A stretch of DNA of 15,407 bases from JAVZOV01 sp049976445 (lineage in GTDB: Archaea > Thermoproteota > Thermoprotei > Gearchaeales > WAQG01). Location: positions 1 to 15,407 of the forward strand of contig JBMFIF010000044.1 of assembly GCA_049976445.1 (NCBI GenBank), given 5' to 3'. Shown in pieces: positions 6,208 through 14,451 of this stretch. Position 1 is the stretch's first letter, and each line of letters opens with the position of its first letter. The position numbers and the translations under genes are program-made. Below the pieces are notes generated by a model. It made no database searches. It worked only from the letters and a program-made list of their open reading frames with translations, and was not told the DNA's origin.

Positions 6208-9200
6208 ATGTGGAGGTTAAGTGTGATGAAAAAATGTGTGGCAATAGTCTTGATTACGATAGTTTTAACGAACATTAGTACTAATTTTTTAATGGCAGCG
6301 AGTGATCCTTACAAGGATTTAAAAAATTGGCTTGAACAGAATCTTTCTATTGTTGCTTTTACTCTGTATAGAGGGCCGGTTTATCCTGTTATAGGTGAGC
6401 ATGAAGAGCCTAAGGTAGGAATATCATTATACGACTATAATACTAAACAGAAGACGAGTTATATTCTTACATATAGTGATTTTGTTAAAAATTACCTCTT
6501 AGGTGAAAATAAATTCAAGCTAAGCATGAACATGACTTTCTTTGGTGAGCCCCCTGAAGAAGGCCCTATAGTTAGATATATTCCATCTTACAGCTTCATT
6601 TACAATAAAACTCCGAATTTTTTGTTCTATGAAGGAGGAAGCTACTTTTACTTTAATGTTCCAACTGATGCAACTCAGTTTTCGGAAGGGGATGTATCCA
6701 TTAATAGTTTCACATTTAATCTATCGCAACCTATTTTTTATGCGCATCCGGCGTATTTATATTCTTATATGGAACTTAGCAATGGTTCGAGTTTAACCTT
6801 GCCTAAGGGAGAAGATGTAATTTTAGCTTTGACGATAAAGGACTCAAATTCATTTAGTATTCTTCAAAGTTTGCTTGAGGATAAAGGTCCAGTTCCTTAC
6901 CCAAATTCACTTAGTCCAATACTGAGGAATATTCCTGAAGATGATATTTCCTCAACGATTTTTAATGTAGAATGGAGTGTAGGAGGTAATAATGGTTACC
7001 TTAAGAATGCAATAATACAAAATTACCAAGCTATGAGTATCAAAAATTATACGTTTGTAGGTTCTTTAACCGGATTTTACGTTGTATGTAATCCTAACGA
7101 AAGTTCTGTGAAATTAGATAGTATAAAATCAATTCCTATTAATGGCATAGGAGTACCTAAAGCGTGCGAGCCTAAGAGAGCAGATATTGAAAATATGTAT
7201 AAGCAAACTGTTGAAAAATATACAAAACTTTTTGACCAAAACCTTGGGAGTTTAGGAGTGAATAATGTCGAATTTAAGATTTTTGCTCCCTATGGAACAC
7301 CTAACAAAAGCATAACTAACTTGATAGATCTGTCAACAAATGTAAGCGAGCTAGCCAAAACGAGCTCTGTTTTCTTTATAATTAATCCTAATGCCTTCCA
7401 AGGCGAAGAAACAGTAAAAGTATCAATCAAGGATGTTAAAGAAAGAATAAACCTAAACTTTAATATAAAAATTGAAATAGGAAATGAAAGGTTTACAAAG
7501 TTAGATTCAGAGTTTTATTATTATGAGGCTGCACATAAAACAGGCGAGAGTTATAACAGTAACACTTATCGTTCAGGTAACATCAAACTAATAAAAGAAA
7601 ATTACGATGAAGATGGATCACTAATATTACAACTATCTACTAGCGAATCATACTCTTCCATATCCAAGGAGGAAGTTGGTTACGTTAGCAATGGTATAAG
7701 AGAGAGTACAGATAATTCTCAAGAACTAGGCAAAGCAAGGATAAAAGTTGGAGGTTGGCTACCTAATCCTGCACCACCAGGTTTAAACTTACAAGTTACA
7801 AATTATACTGCAGAATTTAAATCATTCCACACAGAACAATTAACCCACACATTAACAACTGGTACTTCAACTTATTATCTCTATATCTACGAGTGGGGAT
7901 CATGTGGGTATAATGAAAAAGAGGGCCAAATATGCGATGGAGGTATTAGTAGTGGAGTTAGAAGTATTTCTAGTTCTATGAAAGAATTTAATTATACTGA
8001 TTATGGAGGTTGGTATGATATTGGCTCTTACACAAGTTTAGGTTTACTTTCGATAAGTAATGGTGCAGACTTTTTGATACATCAAACACATAGTGGTTAT
8101 ATTTCTCATACGTGGAATGGGTTTAGTTATGAAAGTGAGGAATTAAAAACTGAAACTTTGATGAATCATACTGAATATTATCATGAGAATGTGACCACAA
8201 AAGTGATACGCTGGAATTCGAGCTCTACTTACTTTGTTGTTGATACTGTTGTTCTTAAAGTTATACCTAATGCTGGGTATTCAGAGGAGGATTATTGGAA
8301 GCATTATATTGGTGGGAGTTTAGTGATTAGTTATCCATTAAAAGCTTCGCAAATGATTCCTGCGATTTCTGCTGAAGAGCCTTCTCAACTTTTCTTATTT
8401 CCTTCAAAGCATAATGTGTTTCCTTCAGATAAGCTAGACATAACGATACGTAGTTTTGGCGAGGGATCATCGAATTTGAATATTCAACTTGTTGCGTCTT
8501 TAGTTGTTGCACCTTCAGAAATGAACTCTACGAGAATACCTATATTTGTGTCTCCTTCAAATGTTAAAACTGATTCTGAAGGTAAGGCTAGAGTAACGGT
8601 TAGTCTTCCATCTCTTACAGAATTAAAAAATATGTTAGGTAGTAAGCTTGTTTCTTCTGTAAAGAGCGGACTTTTATTTATAAATGCTACGGATTCTAGG
8701 GGGGTTAAAGGTTCTACTGTTTTGACTTTTTATGTTTCAGGTGCTTACATAGTATTTAACCTTAGGGATTTAGCATTACCAATTCTAGATCCTTGGAAAG
8801 AAAATGTGCTAGACATGATTGATAGAGCATTGATTAATGATGTGCCATTAGATGTGCCTCTTAAGCTAGATGGTTATATAACTATATATATAAAAGATAA
8901 GAAAACAGGAGATGTTATTTATCAATTATCACCAAAGGATAATTATCAAGTTTATACTTATGAAGAATTAGGTCTTAAACAAAATTCAACGTACATAATA
9001 GGTTATGATCTTGCCATTCGATTTACTGAATTCGATTGGTTTACATTAAAAGTTAAAGATATAGGGGTAGATTTGACAATACCTCAAAATGTTACGACTT
9101 CTGAGCTTATTAAGAAGGAAATCAAAATTTATACTCCCTATTCACTATTGAAGCAATATAAAAGTTTAGCCGATGCGTTATCTGGCAAAGATTCTAGGTA

Positions 9201-12200
9201 TTACAAGATACTTGCAGATCAAGCTATAGTGAATTTATTATTAAAGATTTTGAGAGATTTCTCTTATCGGATGCCTGCAGGGAGCTCTGCTGCAGTGAAG
9301 AATGATGTCTCTGATACTCAAGCAGCTCAAATTTTTAATTCATTACTAAACTCATACAATGAAACTATAGCATATTTAAAGCCAACGTTATCCTTTCCTA
9401 CTTTAGGTCAGGAGAATAAATTAATAAAAACAGAATTGGATCCTCTTAATACTGAATTGAATTTCAGATACTACTATTATAATTTAACTTATGATCCTCA
9501 CACAGAAGCTCCTTTTAGTAAACCTGATAATTATTGGAGTAAATTGGCAAAGTTTGTTATTTTTCAAGCAGAACTCTTAAGAACTTATAAGTATGCGATG
9601 AATTCTATTTTAGTTACTTCAAAATTAGTGGCATTGGCGGTGACTTTAGACTACTTTAAAGGTTTCTTCGAAGGTAAGCGTTTCTTGAATAATAAAAATA
9701 TTTTTGCAGAGTACAGCAAGAAGTACCCAGGCTCACTATGGGAATTATTAAAACTCGATAAACTTGTTAATCCAGCAGTAGGTCTTGGTGCTAAAATTGC
9801 ACTACTCACTCTAGAAGGGGCGTTCTTTACATTTTACTCACTGATTGGTAGTTCAAACCCAATGTTTAAAAAATTGAAGGACTGGTTTGGAAGTAACGAA
9901 ATGGCATCGATAATAGTAGCTCTTTCCTTTAAAATTATAAGGTTTGTATTAGACCTTTTCTTTAAATTTGCAGATTTGCTAGCTGATCTTTACTTTGAAG
10001 TAATATTCCAACTAATAGCTACGTTTGTGGCGCATCTCTTAATGTTCTTATACAATTCATGGTCTCGGTTCCTAGTTATGCAAGAATTATACATAAAACC
10101 ATATATAGATGATGAAGTCACAATATTGATAAAAGCTATTATTAATCCTTCTCAATTGATAAAACCTACTGAAAAGCCATTTGATAAAACTTGGCAAGGT
10201 AGGAGCGAGAAATACGGTGTTTACGATAGTATATCACGTTTAGGATCTATCGAGTCTGTATTCTTCAATGTAGCAGACACATACTCTAATCTTGAAACGG
10301 CTACTGGTTTGCTTTTATCTATTGTGAGAGGATTGGATGGGGTAGCTTTCAAGTGGAAAAATACAAAACTTGCAAAACTTACGAATTGGTATAGTACTGT
10401 AATAAACATAGGAAAAGTTAGTATAAATCTCAAAGATCTGATTCCTAGAGCTTATGCTGCTTTAACTGCTGCTATTTTAACAGATATGGTTATAAAGGGT
10501 ATATATGTACCAGCAATTAAGAAAGCCTTAATCTCTGGTAATGAGTTAAATGAATTCCTTGCAATGGGAACTACGATTCTTCAAGTTCTTGTACCACCTT
10601 TAGTAGCATTTCTAACCCTTCGTTTTACAAAATTTGCAAGTTTTTCAGGTAATCCACTTTTAGTAGCATATCTAACATCTCTCACAAAAGATTTAGGTTA
10701 CGATATAAGTGCCATAAATACACAGGATGAAGATATTAATCGTTTATCCTCATTAGCCAATGAGATTGGTTCCCTAAGATTATCTTTTCTAGATATGGCT
10801 AATCAAGCTGCGTATGATTTTGAAACTATCAGTAATATGATGGATAAGATAGGTGAAGCTAATTTAATCGTTAAAAGAACTGCCTTTAGAGTTACTAGTG
10901 AAAGTTTGCAGTCTGAGCTATTGGAGATGGATTCATCTTTAATGAGTTTGTATTTTGTACTCATCACTAGTCTAAATACAATTCTGAATAATCCAAGTAT
11001 TAGGCAAACTAAGGGAATTGCTTCGCTTATTAATGATGCTTTATCTGATGCTGTTGCCATTATTAATGCAGTTAAAGAAATTCTGAATAATGCATCTCAA
11101 ACTAATAGTCTGCTTAATAATTTGGGTCCTGCAATCGTTGTCAGAAGTATGGATATTTATTCAGGTACGTATCTTTACAATGGCTCTATAATTGTCATGG
11201 TTAATAATGTTGGTGATACAAGTGCTAACGTTAGGCTAAGAGTGCTCGAAACTGATGCAATATCCAGTTATGAATCTGAAACTAAAATGATAAATGCAAG
11301 AAGCTCTACACAGTTTATCTTAAAACCTGCATTGAAGTCAACTAACATTAATGAAACGATTTTGAATATTGTAATAAATGTGAATGGCGAAGATATTGAT
11401 ACTGTATCTGCTACTTTACCTCTTTACGAGAATATGTTATATTATGCTTCTGGTGAGAATATCATTGTCAAGAGTGACGGACCCGTATCAATCGATAATT
11501 CTGTTATAAAAGTTAATAATGCACATGCATTACATATAATCGTGCCGAAAAGTGTTGCTGACCCAAGATTCTTAGTAACCCTTAATGGGAATTTAGTAAG
11601 AAGCGGAGAGGTTAGATTCAAAGATTTTACTTTGATAGGTGTGACGTTTAACAATCCTATTTCAGGTAATATACAGTTTAAGAGTATAAAACAAACGTTT
11701 GAATACATCGAAGGAACCGGAACAAAATCTACTCAAAGCGGAGTGACGTTTGAGTCTGATGGCAAATTCGCAGCTCAAGTATCTTTATTCCAAGATAATC
11801 CTTTCCCAGAAGCTTCACTAAGCGAAGCTGAAAAAGTTAAGTTCATTGCAATAGATTTATTAAGCGCTGAAAAAGGATACGTAACTGTTAAAATAAGCTT
11901 TGGAGACTTAGGAATAACTGATGCTTCCCAACTCGGTATCTACAAATATAATGCTCAGAAAGAGGCCTACGAAGAGTTTAAGAACTATACAATAGATATG
12001 CAGGCTAAAGTAGTAGTACTTCAAATTAAACCTGGTGATCCAGTATTCGCTTTAACTAAAGGTAAAATAATAACTGGAGGTGGGGGAGGAGGAACAACTA
12101 GCAAAACTGAGAGTATTCAATTAGGAGTAGGAGGATTTAATTTAATGAATATACTACCATATTTCCTCATTTCAGCAATAACAATAATGGTAATAATTTT

Positions 12201-12240
12201 GATAATTAAAAGAAGAAATAAGAGAATTAAAAATAATTAA
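6208..12240 (+). CDS. Giant secreted, membrane-anchored protein (2010 residues), function unknown
   Basis: I cannot assign a family to the whole protein. Residues 7-31 look like a signal peptide (MKK, a hydrophobic core, then FLMAAS). The first about 830 residues are beta-rich with many N-x-S/T sequons, as expected for an extracellular glycoprotein. An Ig-like or invasin-like module lies near 735-850, with TDSEGKARVTV at about 788. A helical region (about 990-1640) contains hydrophobic runs near 1115-1150, 1191-1214, 1238-1285, 1412-1437 and 1453-1473. It ends in a heptad-like helical stretch (about 1500-1640). A CARDB-like beta domain (about 1645-1735) and a C-terminal beta domain ending PGDPVFALTKGK (about 1942) follow. 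Then come a six-glycine linker and a membrane segment (about 1980-2000) before a KRRNKR tail. The start at 6208 has GGAGGG; ATG 6226 also has GGAGG and would give a conventional signal peptide. The frame is unbroken for 6 kb. A surface or S-layer-associated role is an inference. Confidence 0.85.
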   Translation: MWRLSVMKKCVAIVLITIVLTNISTNFLMAASDPYKDLKNWLEQNLSIVAFTLYRGPVYPVIGEHEEPKVGISLYDYNTKQKTSYILTYSDFVKNYLLGENKFKLSMNMTFFGEPPEEGPIVRYIPSYSFIYNKTPNFLFYEGGSYFYFNVPTDATQFSEGDVSINSFTFNLSQPIFYAHPAYLYSYMELSNGSSLTLPKGEDVILALTIKDSNSFSILQSLLEDKGPVPYPNSLSPILRNIPEDDISSTIFNVEWSVGGNNGYLKNAIIQNYQAMSIKNYTFVGSLTGFYVVCNPNESSVKLDSIKSIPINGIGVPKACEPKRADIENMYKQTVEKYTKLFDQNLGSLGVNNVEFKIFAPYGTPNKSITNLIDLSTNVSELAKTSSVFFIINPNAFQGEETVKVSIKDVKERINLNFNIKIEIGNERFTKLDSEFYYYEAAHKTGESYNSNTYRSGNIKLIKENYDEDGSLILQLSTSESYSSISKEEVGYVSNGIRESTDNSQELGKARIKVGGWLPNPAPPGLNLQVTNYTAEFKSFHTEQLTHTLTTGTSTYYLYIYEWGSCGYNEKEGQICDGGISSGVRSISSSMKEFNYTDYGGWYDIGSYTSLGLLSISNGADFLIHQTHSGYISHTWNGFSYESEELKTETLMNHTEYYHENVTTKVIRWNSSSTYFVVDTVVLKVIPNAGYSEEDYWKHYIGGSLVISYPLKASQMIPAISAEEPSQLFLFPSKHNVFPSDKLDITIRSFGEGSSNLNIQLVASLVVAPSEMNSTRIPIFVSPSNVKTDSEGKARVTVSLPSLTELKNMLGSKLVSSVKSGLLFINATDSRGVKGSTVLTFYVSGAYIVFNLRDLALPILDPWKENVLDMIDRALINDVPLDVPLKLDGYITIYIKDKKTGDVIYQLSPKDNYQVYTYEELGLKQNSTYIIGYDLAIRFTEFDWFTLKVKDIGVDLTIPQNVTTSELIKKEIKIYTPYSLLKQYKSLADALSGKDSRYYKILADQAIVNLLLKILRDFSYRMPAGSSAAVKNDVSDTQAAQIFNSLLNSYNETIAYLKPTLSFPTLGQENKLIKTELDPLNTELNFRYYYYNLTYDPHTEAPFSKPDNYWSKLAKFVIFQAELLRTYKYAMNSILVTSKLVALAVTLDYFKGFFEGKRFLNNKNIFAEYSKKYPGSLWELLKLDKLVNPAVGLGAKIALLTLEGAFFTFYSLIGSSNPMFKKLKDWFGSNEMASIIVALSFKIIRFVLDLFFKFADLLADLYFEVIFQLIATFVAHLLMFLYNSWSRFLVMQELYIKPYIDDEVTILIKAIINPSQLIKPTEKPFDKTWQGRSEKYGVYDSISRLGSIESVFFNVADTYSNLETATGLLLSIVRGLDGVAFKWKNTKLAKLTNWYSTVINIGKVSINLKDLIPRAYAALTAAILTDMVIKGIYVPAIKKALISGNELNEFLAMGTTILQVLVPPLVAFLTLRFTKFASFSGNPLLVAYLTSLTKDLGYDISAINTQDEDINRLSSLANEIGSLRLSFLDMANQAAYDFETISNMMDKIGEANLIVKRTAFRVTSESLQSELLEMDSSLMSLYFVLITSLNTILNNPSIRQTKGIASLINDALSDAVAIINAVKEILNNASQTNSLLNNLGPAIVVRSMDIYSGTYLYNGSIIVMVNNVGDTSANVRLRVLETDAISSYESETKMINARSSTQFILKPALKSTNINETILNIVINVNGEDIDTVSATLPLYENMLYYASGENIIVKSDGPVSIDNSVIKVNNAHALHIIVPKSVADPRFLVTLNGNLVRSGEVRFKDFTLIGVTFNNPISGNIQFKSIKQTFEYIEGTGTKSTQSGVTFESDGKFAAQVSLFQDNPFPEASLSEAEKVKFIAIDLLSAEKGYVTVKISFGDLGITDASQLGIYKYNAQKEAYEEFKNYTIDMQAKVVVLQIKPGDPVFALTKGKIITGGGGGGTTSKTESIQLGVGGFNLMNILPYFLISAITIMVIILIIKRRNKRIKNN

Positions 12241-12243
12241 CCA

Positions 12244-12256
12244 TTTTTTAATTTTT
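12244..12256 (+). terminator. T-rich transcription terminator after the giant gene
   Basis: Immediately after the stop codon the coding strand reads TTTTTTAATTTTT. Runs of T are the usual archaeal intrinsic termination signal. No hairpin is needed or seen. Confidence 0.35.
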
Positions 12257-12389
12257 ATAATCATAAAGAACATCACCAATGTTACTTCTCTAATGAGACG
12301 ACTTTTATCGATGATTAAAAGTGGAGGTTTAATGAGAGATTATTGAAGGAGTATGAGCTAATAAGGTGCAGATTTATAGTTAAAACTTA

Positions 12390-12421
12390 TATTTACTAAG
12401 GGGGGTTATTTACTAAGGGGG
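12390..12421 (+). repeat. Tandem 17-base duplication carrying G-runs before the ATPase start
   Basis: TATTTACTAAGGGGG occurs at 12390-12404 and again at 12407-12421, a period of 17 bases. Each copy carries a purine run that could serve as a Shine-Dalgarno-like site; the second lies 8 bases before the ATG at 12430. The duplication may alter the initiation region or spacing. Confidence 0.6.
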
Positions 12422-12429
12422 ATTAGTGA

Positions 12430-13485
12430 ATGTATTTTACCCTTGAACCTAAATCGGACCCAGAAGATTTTTATGATATGGAGGAGGAATTAAAATCCTT
12501 TATACATGCATTAAATAGTTATAAATTCATAATTGTTAAGGGTTTAAGAAGATATGGAAAAACATCCTTAATACTAACAGGATTAAATTTATCTAGACTA
12601 GATTATTTATTCATAGATTGTAGACTATTACCTTTAACTGCTCTCTCTTTTGATGATTTTTTGAGTTTAATAGAGTTTGAAATTAGTAGAAAGCACAAGA
12701 TTAAGAGTTTGCTGAAAAGTATTGAATACGTGCAGTTAGGAGATATTATTAAGTTTAGGTTTAGAAAACCTGAGGTGCTTCTAAGAATATTTGAAGATCT
12801 TGAAAATATAGTTTTTGTACTTGATGAGGCACAAGAGCTAAGAAAATTAAGGTTTAGATTGGACTACTTCTTAGCATATGCATTAGACCATCTAAGAATA
12901 AAGATCGTGGTTTCAGGCTCTCAAGTTGGTCTTTTATACAACTTTTTAAGAGTTAATGATCCAGAAGCCCCCCTCTACGGCAGACCTTACAAGGTTGTTG
13001 ATATCAAGCCTTTAAGCAGAGAAAAAAGTATCGATTTCCTAATAAAAGGTTTTCAAAGAGAACAAATCAAAATTGAGAACGACAAAATACTAGAAGCTGT
13101 CGAAAATTTTGATGGAATAATTGGGTGGCTCGCTTATTTTGGATACAACTATGTTAGAGGTGAAAGAGAAATCGAAGCTATAATAGAAAGAGCAGCGAAA
13201 ATTGCTGTCTCAGAACTTAATCATTTTTTAGAGACAAGAGGATTAGGAAGATTAAGATATGTTGCAGTACTGGATACAATCGCGAAATTAGAAAGAGCTT
13301 CTTGGAGTGAAATAAAAACCAGATTAGAGGCTAGATTTTCTAAAATTCAGGACACTATTCTAGCTAACATTTTGAAAAATTTAGTCTCAGCTGGAATACT
13401 AGAAAAGAGAAATAATGAATATAGCTTATCCGACCCTGTGATGAAAATTGCTTTAAAGAAATATTCTAAAAATTTATTATACTAA
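12430..13485 (+). CDS. Archaeal AAA-type ATPase (PF01637-like) with C-terminal winged helix
   Basis: This belongs to the archaeal ATPase family of the STAND/AAA+ class, in which a P-loop domain is joined to a DNA- or protein-binding winged helix. The Walker A motif GLRRYGKTS is at 38-46, with the family-typical double arginine. The Walker B motif IVFVLDEAQEL is at 127-137 (Asp132, Glu133). A sensor-like VVSGSQVGLLYNFL is at 160-173, and PLYGRPYKVVDIKPLSREKSIDFL is the conserved post-sensor segment. Residues 270-351 look like a winged helix (ASWSEIKTRLEARFSKIQDTIL ... LVSAGILEKRNNEYSLSDP), ending in a basic tail. The length of 351 residues is typical. These ATPases are abundant in archaeal genomes, and their roles are mostly unknown. 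It lies 189 bases after the giant gene on the same strand with its own upstream region, so a functional link between them is only possible. The start ATG is preceded by the duplicated G-run. Confidence 0.9.
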   Translation: MYFTLEPKSDPEDFYDMEEELKSFIHALNSYKFIIVKGLRRYGKTSLILTGLNLSRLDYLFIDCRLLPLTALSFDDFLSLIEFEISRKHKIKSLLKSIEYVQLGDIIKFRFRKPEVLLRIFEDLENIVFVLDEAQELRKLRFRLDYFLAYALDHLRIKIVVSGSQVGLLYNFLRVNDPEAPLYGRPYKVVDIKPLSREKSIDFLIKGFQREQIKIENDKILEAVENFDGIIGWLAYFGYNYVRGEREIEAIIERAAKIAVSELNHFLETRGLGRLRYVAVLDTIAKLERASWSEIKTRLEARFSKIQDTILANILKNLVSAGILEKRNNEYSLSDPVMKIALKKYSKNLLY

Positions 13486-13580
13486 TATAATTACAATATC
13501 TTTTTGCTCTGGTTGTATGTACAAAGGATTTGGTAATTGAATCATTTTAGGATAAATTTTATACCGTTTAAGAAATAATA

Positions 13581-13600
13581 AGTATGAATTAGTTCATACT
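13581..13600. repeat. Perfect 8-base inverted repeat with TTAG loop
   Basis: AGTATGAA-TTAG-TTCATACT is a perfect palindrome in the 299-base region between the ATPase and the 71-residue gene. It is about 95 bases after the ATPase stop and 185 bases before the next ATG. It could be an operator or a hairpin in a transcript. A weaker inverted repeat (GAACATAC / GTACGTTC, one mismatch) follows at 13640-13666. I see no gene in this region. Confidence 0.5.
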
Positions 13601-13784
13601 AACTTGATTCCACTATCAAGGATTTAGTGTTGTTTAGATGAACATACTATGAGAGATGGTACGTTCTCCCTGAAGGACAAGAATTTCATTTTTTGTAATC
13701 ATTTTAAAATAAAATACATTAATGAACCGAATATATTAGGTTAAAGATATTTATTTTATGTAATTTATTTTTAGTGCGAATGGG

Positions 13785-14000
13785 ATGTATAAGGTTATTG
13801 CAGAGTTGCGTGGTGTGAAGGTATGGGAAGTGTTGCTAGTATTTAGGGATTATAGTGAGAATGTTAATGATCGTGAGATAAAGGGTGATGATTGGTCAAT
13901 CAGAATAATAAAAGAGGATACCGATATCGTACATGGAATAGAAATACCAGTCATACACATCGAAGCTGAAGGCAACAAAGAAAAATCAACAAAATACTAA
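13785..14000 (+). CDS. Small hypothetical protein, 71 residues
   Basis: I do not recognise this protein. It reads as a compact alpha/beta or all-beta soluble protein: strands are likely at VKVWEVLLVFRDY, DWSIRIIKED and GIEIPVIHIEAEG, with a charged C-terminus NKEKSTKY. It has no cysteines, signal peptide or membrane segment. The ATG at 13785 is preceded by TATA-like AT-rich sequence about 30-40 bases upstream and no clear Shine-Dalgarno site. The striking feature is composition: the first 37 codons end in G or T 31 times, and the last 34 codons do so only 5 times, an abrupt switch near 13896. It is separated from the oxidoreductase by a transposon relic, so the two may once have been closer neighbours. 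A spurious frame is possible but less likely, given the promoter-like upstream and plausible residue composition. Confidence 0.6.
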   Translation: MYKVIAELRGVKVWEVLLVFRDYSENVNDREIKGDDWSIRIIKEDTDIVHGIEIPVIHIEAEGNKEKSTKY

Positions 14001-14059
14001 AAGAAATCAAACTAAGACTATTTAAAGCATCCGGTATTTAATCTAATAATTCCTCGTTT

Positions 14060-14351
14060 TGAAGTGTGAGAGAATCCATTCCCCTTTAGGGGGTTTATAG
14101 GTTCACGGTTTACTGCCTTCACTTTCATCACTTCATTACTAATGAATGTTTTCGCTACTCATTCTATTCGTCCAGTGGTAGATTGCGGGCCGTGCTTTCG
14201 GCCCAATCACTCCTATTCCTCTGGAAGAGTTACTCTCGATCTTCATTCCTATATGTATAATATTTATCACACTATTAGATTCGGTGTTAATAACTTTCCT
14301 TTACGAAGACACTTTAAAGTGCGAGTCTTACTTTTGTGAAAAATGTTATAC
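14060..14351 (-). mobile_element. Decayed 3' end of an IS605/TnpB-type element
   Basis: This is the main content of the 451-base gene-free stretch 14001-14451. Read on the minus strand it holds the frameshifted C-terminus of a TnpB-like protein (14139-14350). About 50 bases past its stop is the perfect hairpin CCCCT-TT-AGGGG (14081-14092), placed as the subterminal hairpin of the right end would be. A second perfect hairpin, GGGCCG-TGCTTT-CGGCCC (14187-14204), lies inside. The base composition differs from the flanks. The left end and most of tnpB are absent, and boundaries are approximate. Its end sequence differs from the CTGACCTCC group elsewhere in the window, so it represents a second element lineage. 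TnpB elements encode a guide (omega) RNA over this 3' region, so the hairpins may be remnants of one. Confidence 0.5.
14139..14350 (-). pseudogene. TnpB C-terminal remnant with zinc-ribbon trace, frameshifted
   Basis: On the minus strand, one frame reads SKTRTLKCLRKG. A second frame, reached by a single-base slip near 14300, reads KVINTESNSVINIIHIG and runs 40 codons to a TAG at 14139. Joined, they match the spacing of the TnpB zinc-ribbon tail, C-x2-C-G-x5-D-x-N-x-x-x-N-I, with the second cysteine (Lys) and the RD pair (TE) lost. The basic KTRTLKC lead-in and the N-I end are also typical. The rest of the protein is missing, so this cannot encode a working RNA-guided nuclease. The call relies on motif spacing by eye over a short stretch. 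Confidence 0.45.
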
Positions 14352-14410
14352 TTTTTTATTATATTTTATATTATTGAAATATTGAACTAGAATACTGAGA
14401 ATATGAAAAA

Positions 14411-14424
14411 GTATATATATTTTA
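14411..14424 (+). promoter_or_regulatory. TATA box for the aldehyde:ferredoxin oxidoreductase gene
   Basis: GTATATATATTTTA lies 28-41 bases before the TTG start. A Shine-Dalgarno GGTGAG at 14441-14446 is 5 bases before that TTG at 14452, which supports this start. The transcript leader would be only about 10-15 bases long. Confidence 0.6.
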
Positions 14425-14451
14425 AACGAGACTAATTGTTGGTGAGAAATT

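Noticed and set aside
6208..12240. The giant frame as a chimeric or misassembled fusion of several genes.
   Set aside because: The frame is unbroken for 6 kb with one signal peptide and one C-terminal anchor, and there are no internal promoters with start codons. A real fusion in evolution remains possible.
13662..13692. GTTCTCCCTGAAGGACAAGA as a fifth copy of the element end.
   Set aside because: It shares only the CTCC and TGAAGG blocks with the 6022 copy and lacks the CTGAC start and hairpin symmetry. Too weak to list.
14142..14339. Plus-strand open frame of 65 codons starting MNVFATHSIRPV.
   Set aside because: It lies antisense to the TnpB remnant, contains the GC hairpin, and has no promoter or ribosome-binding site. 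Judged a shadow of the relic.
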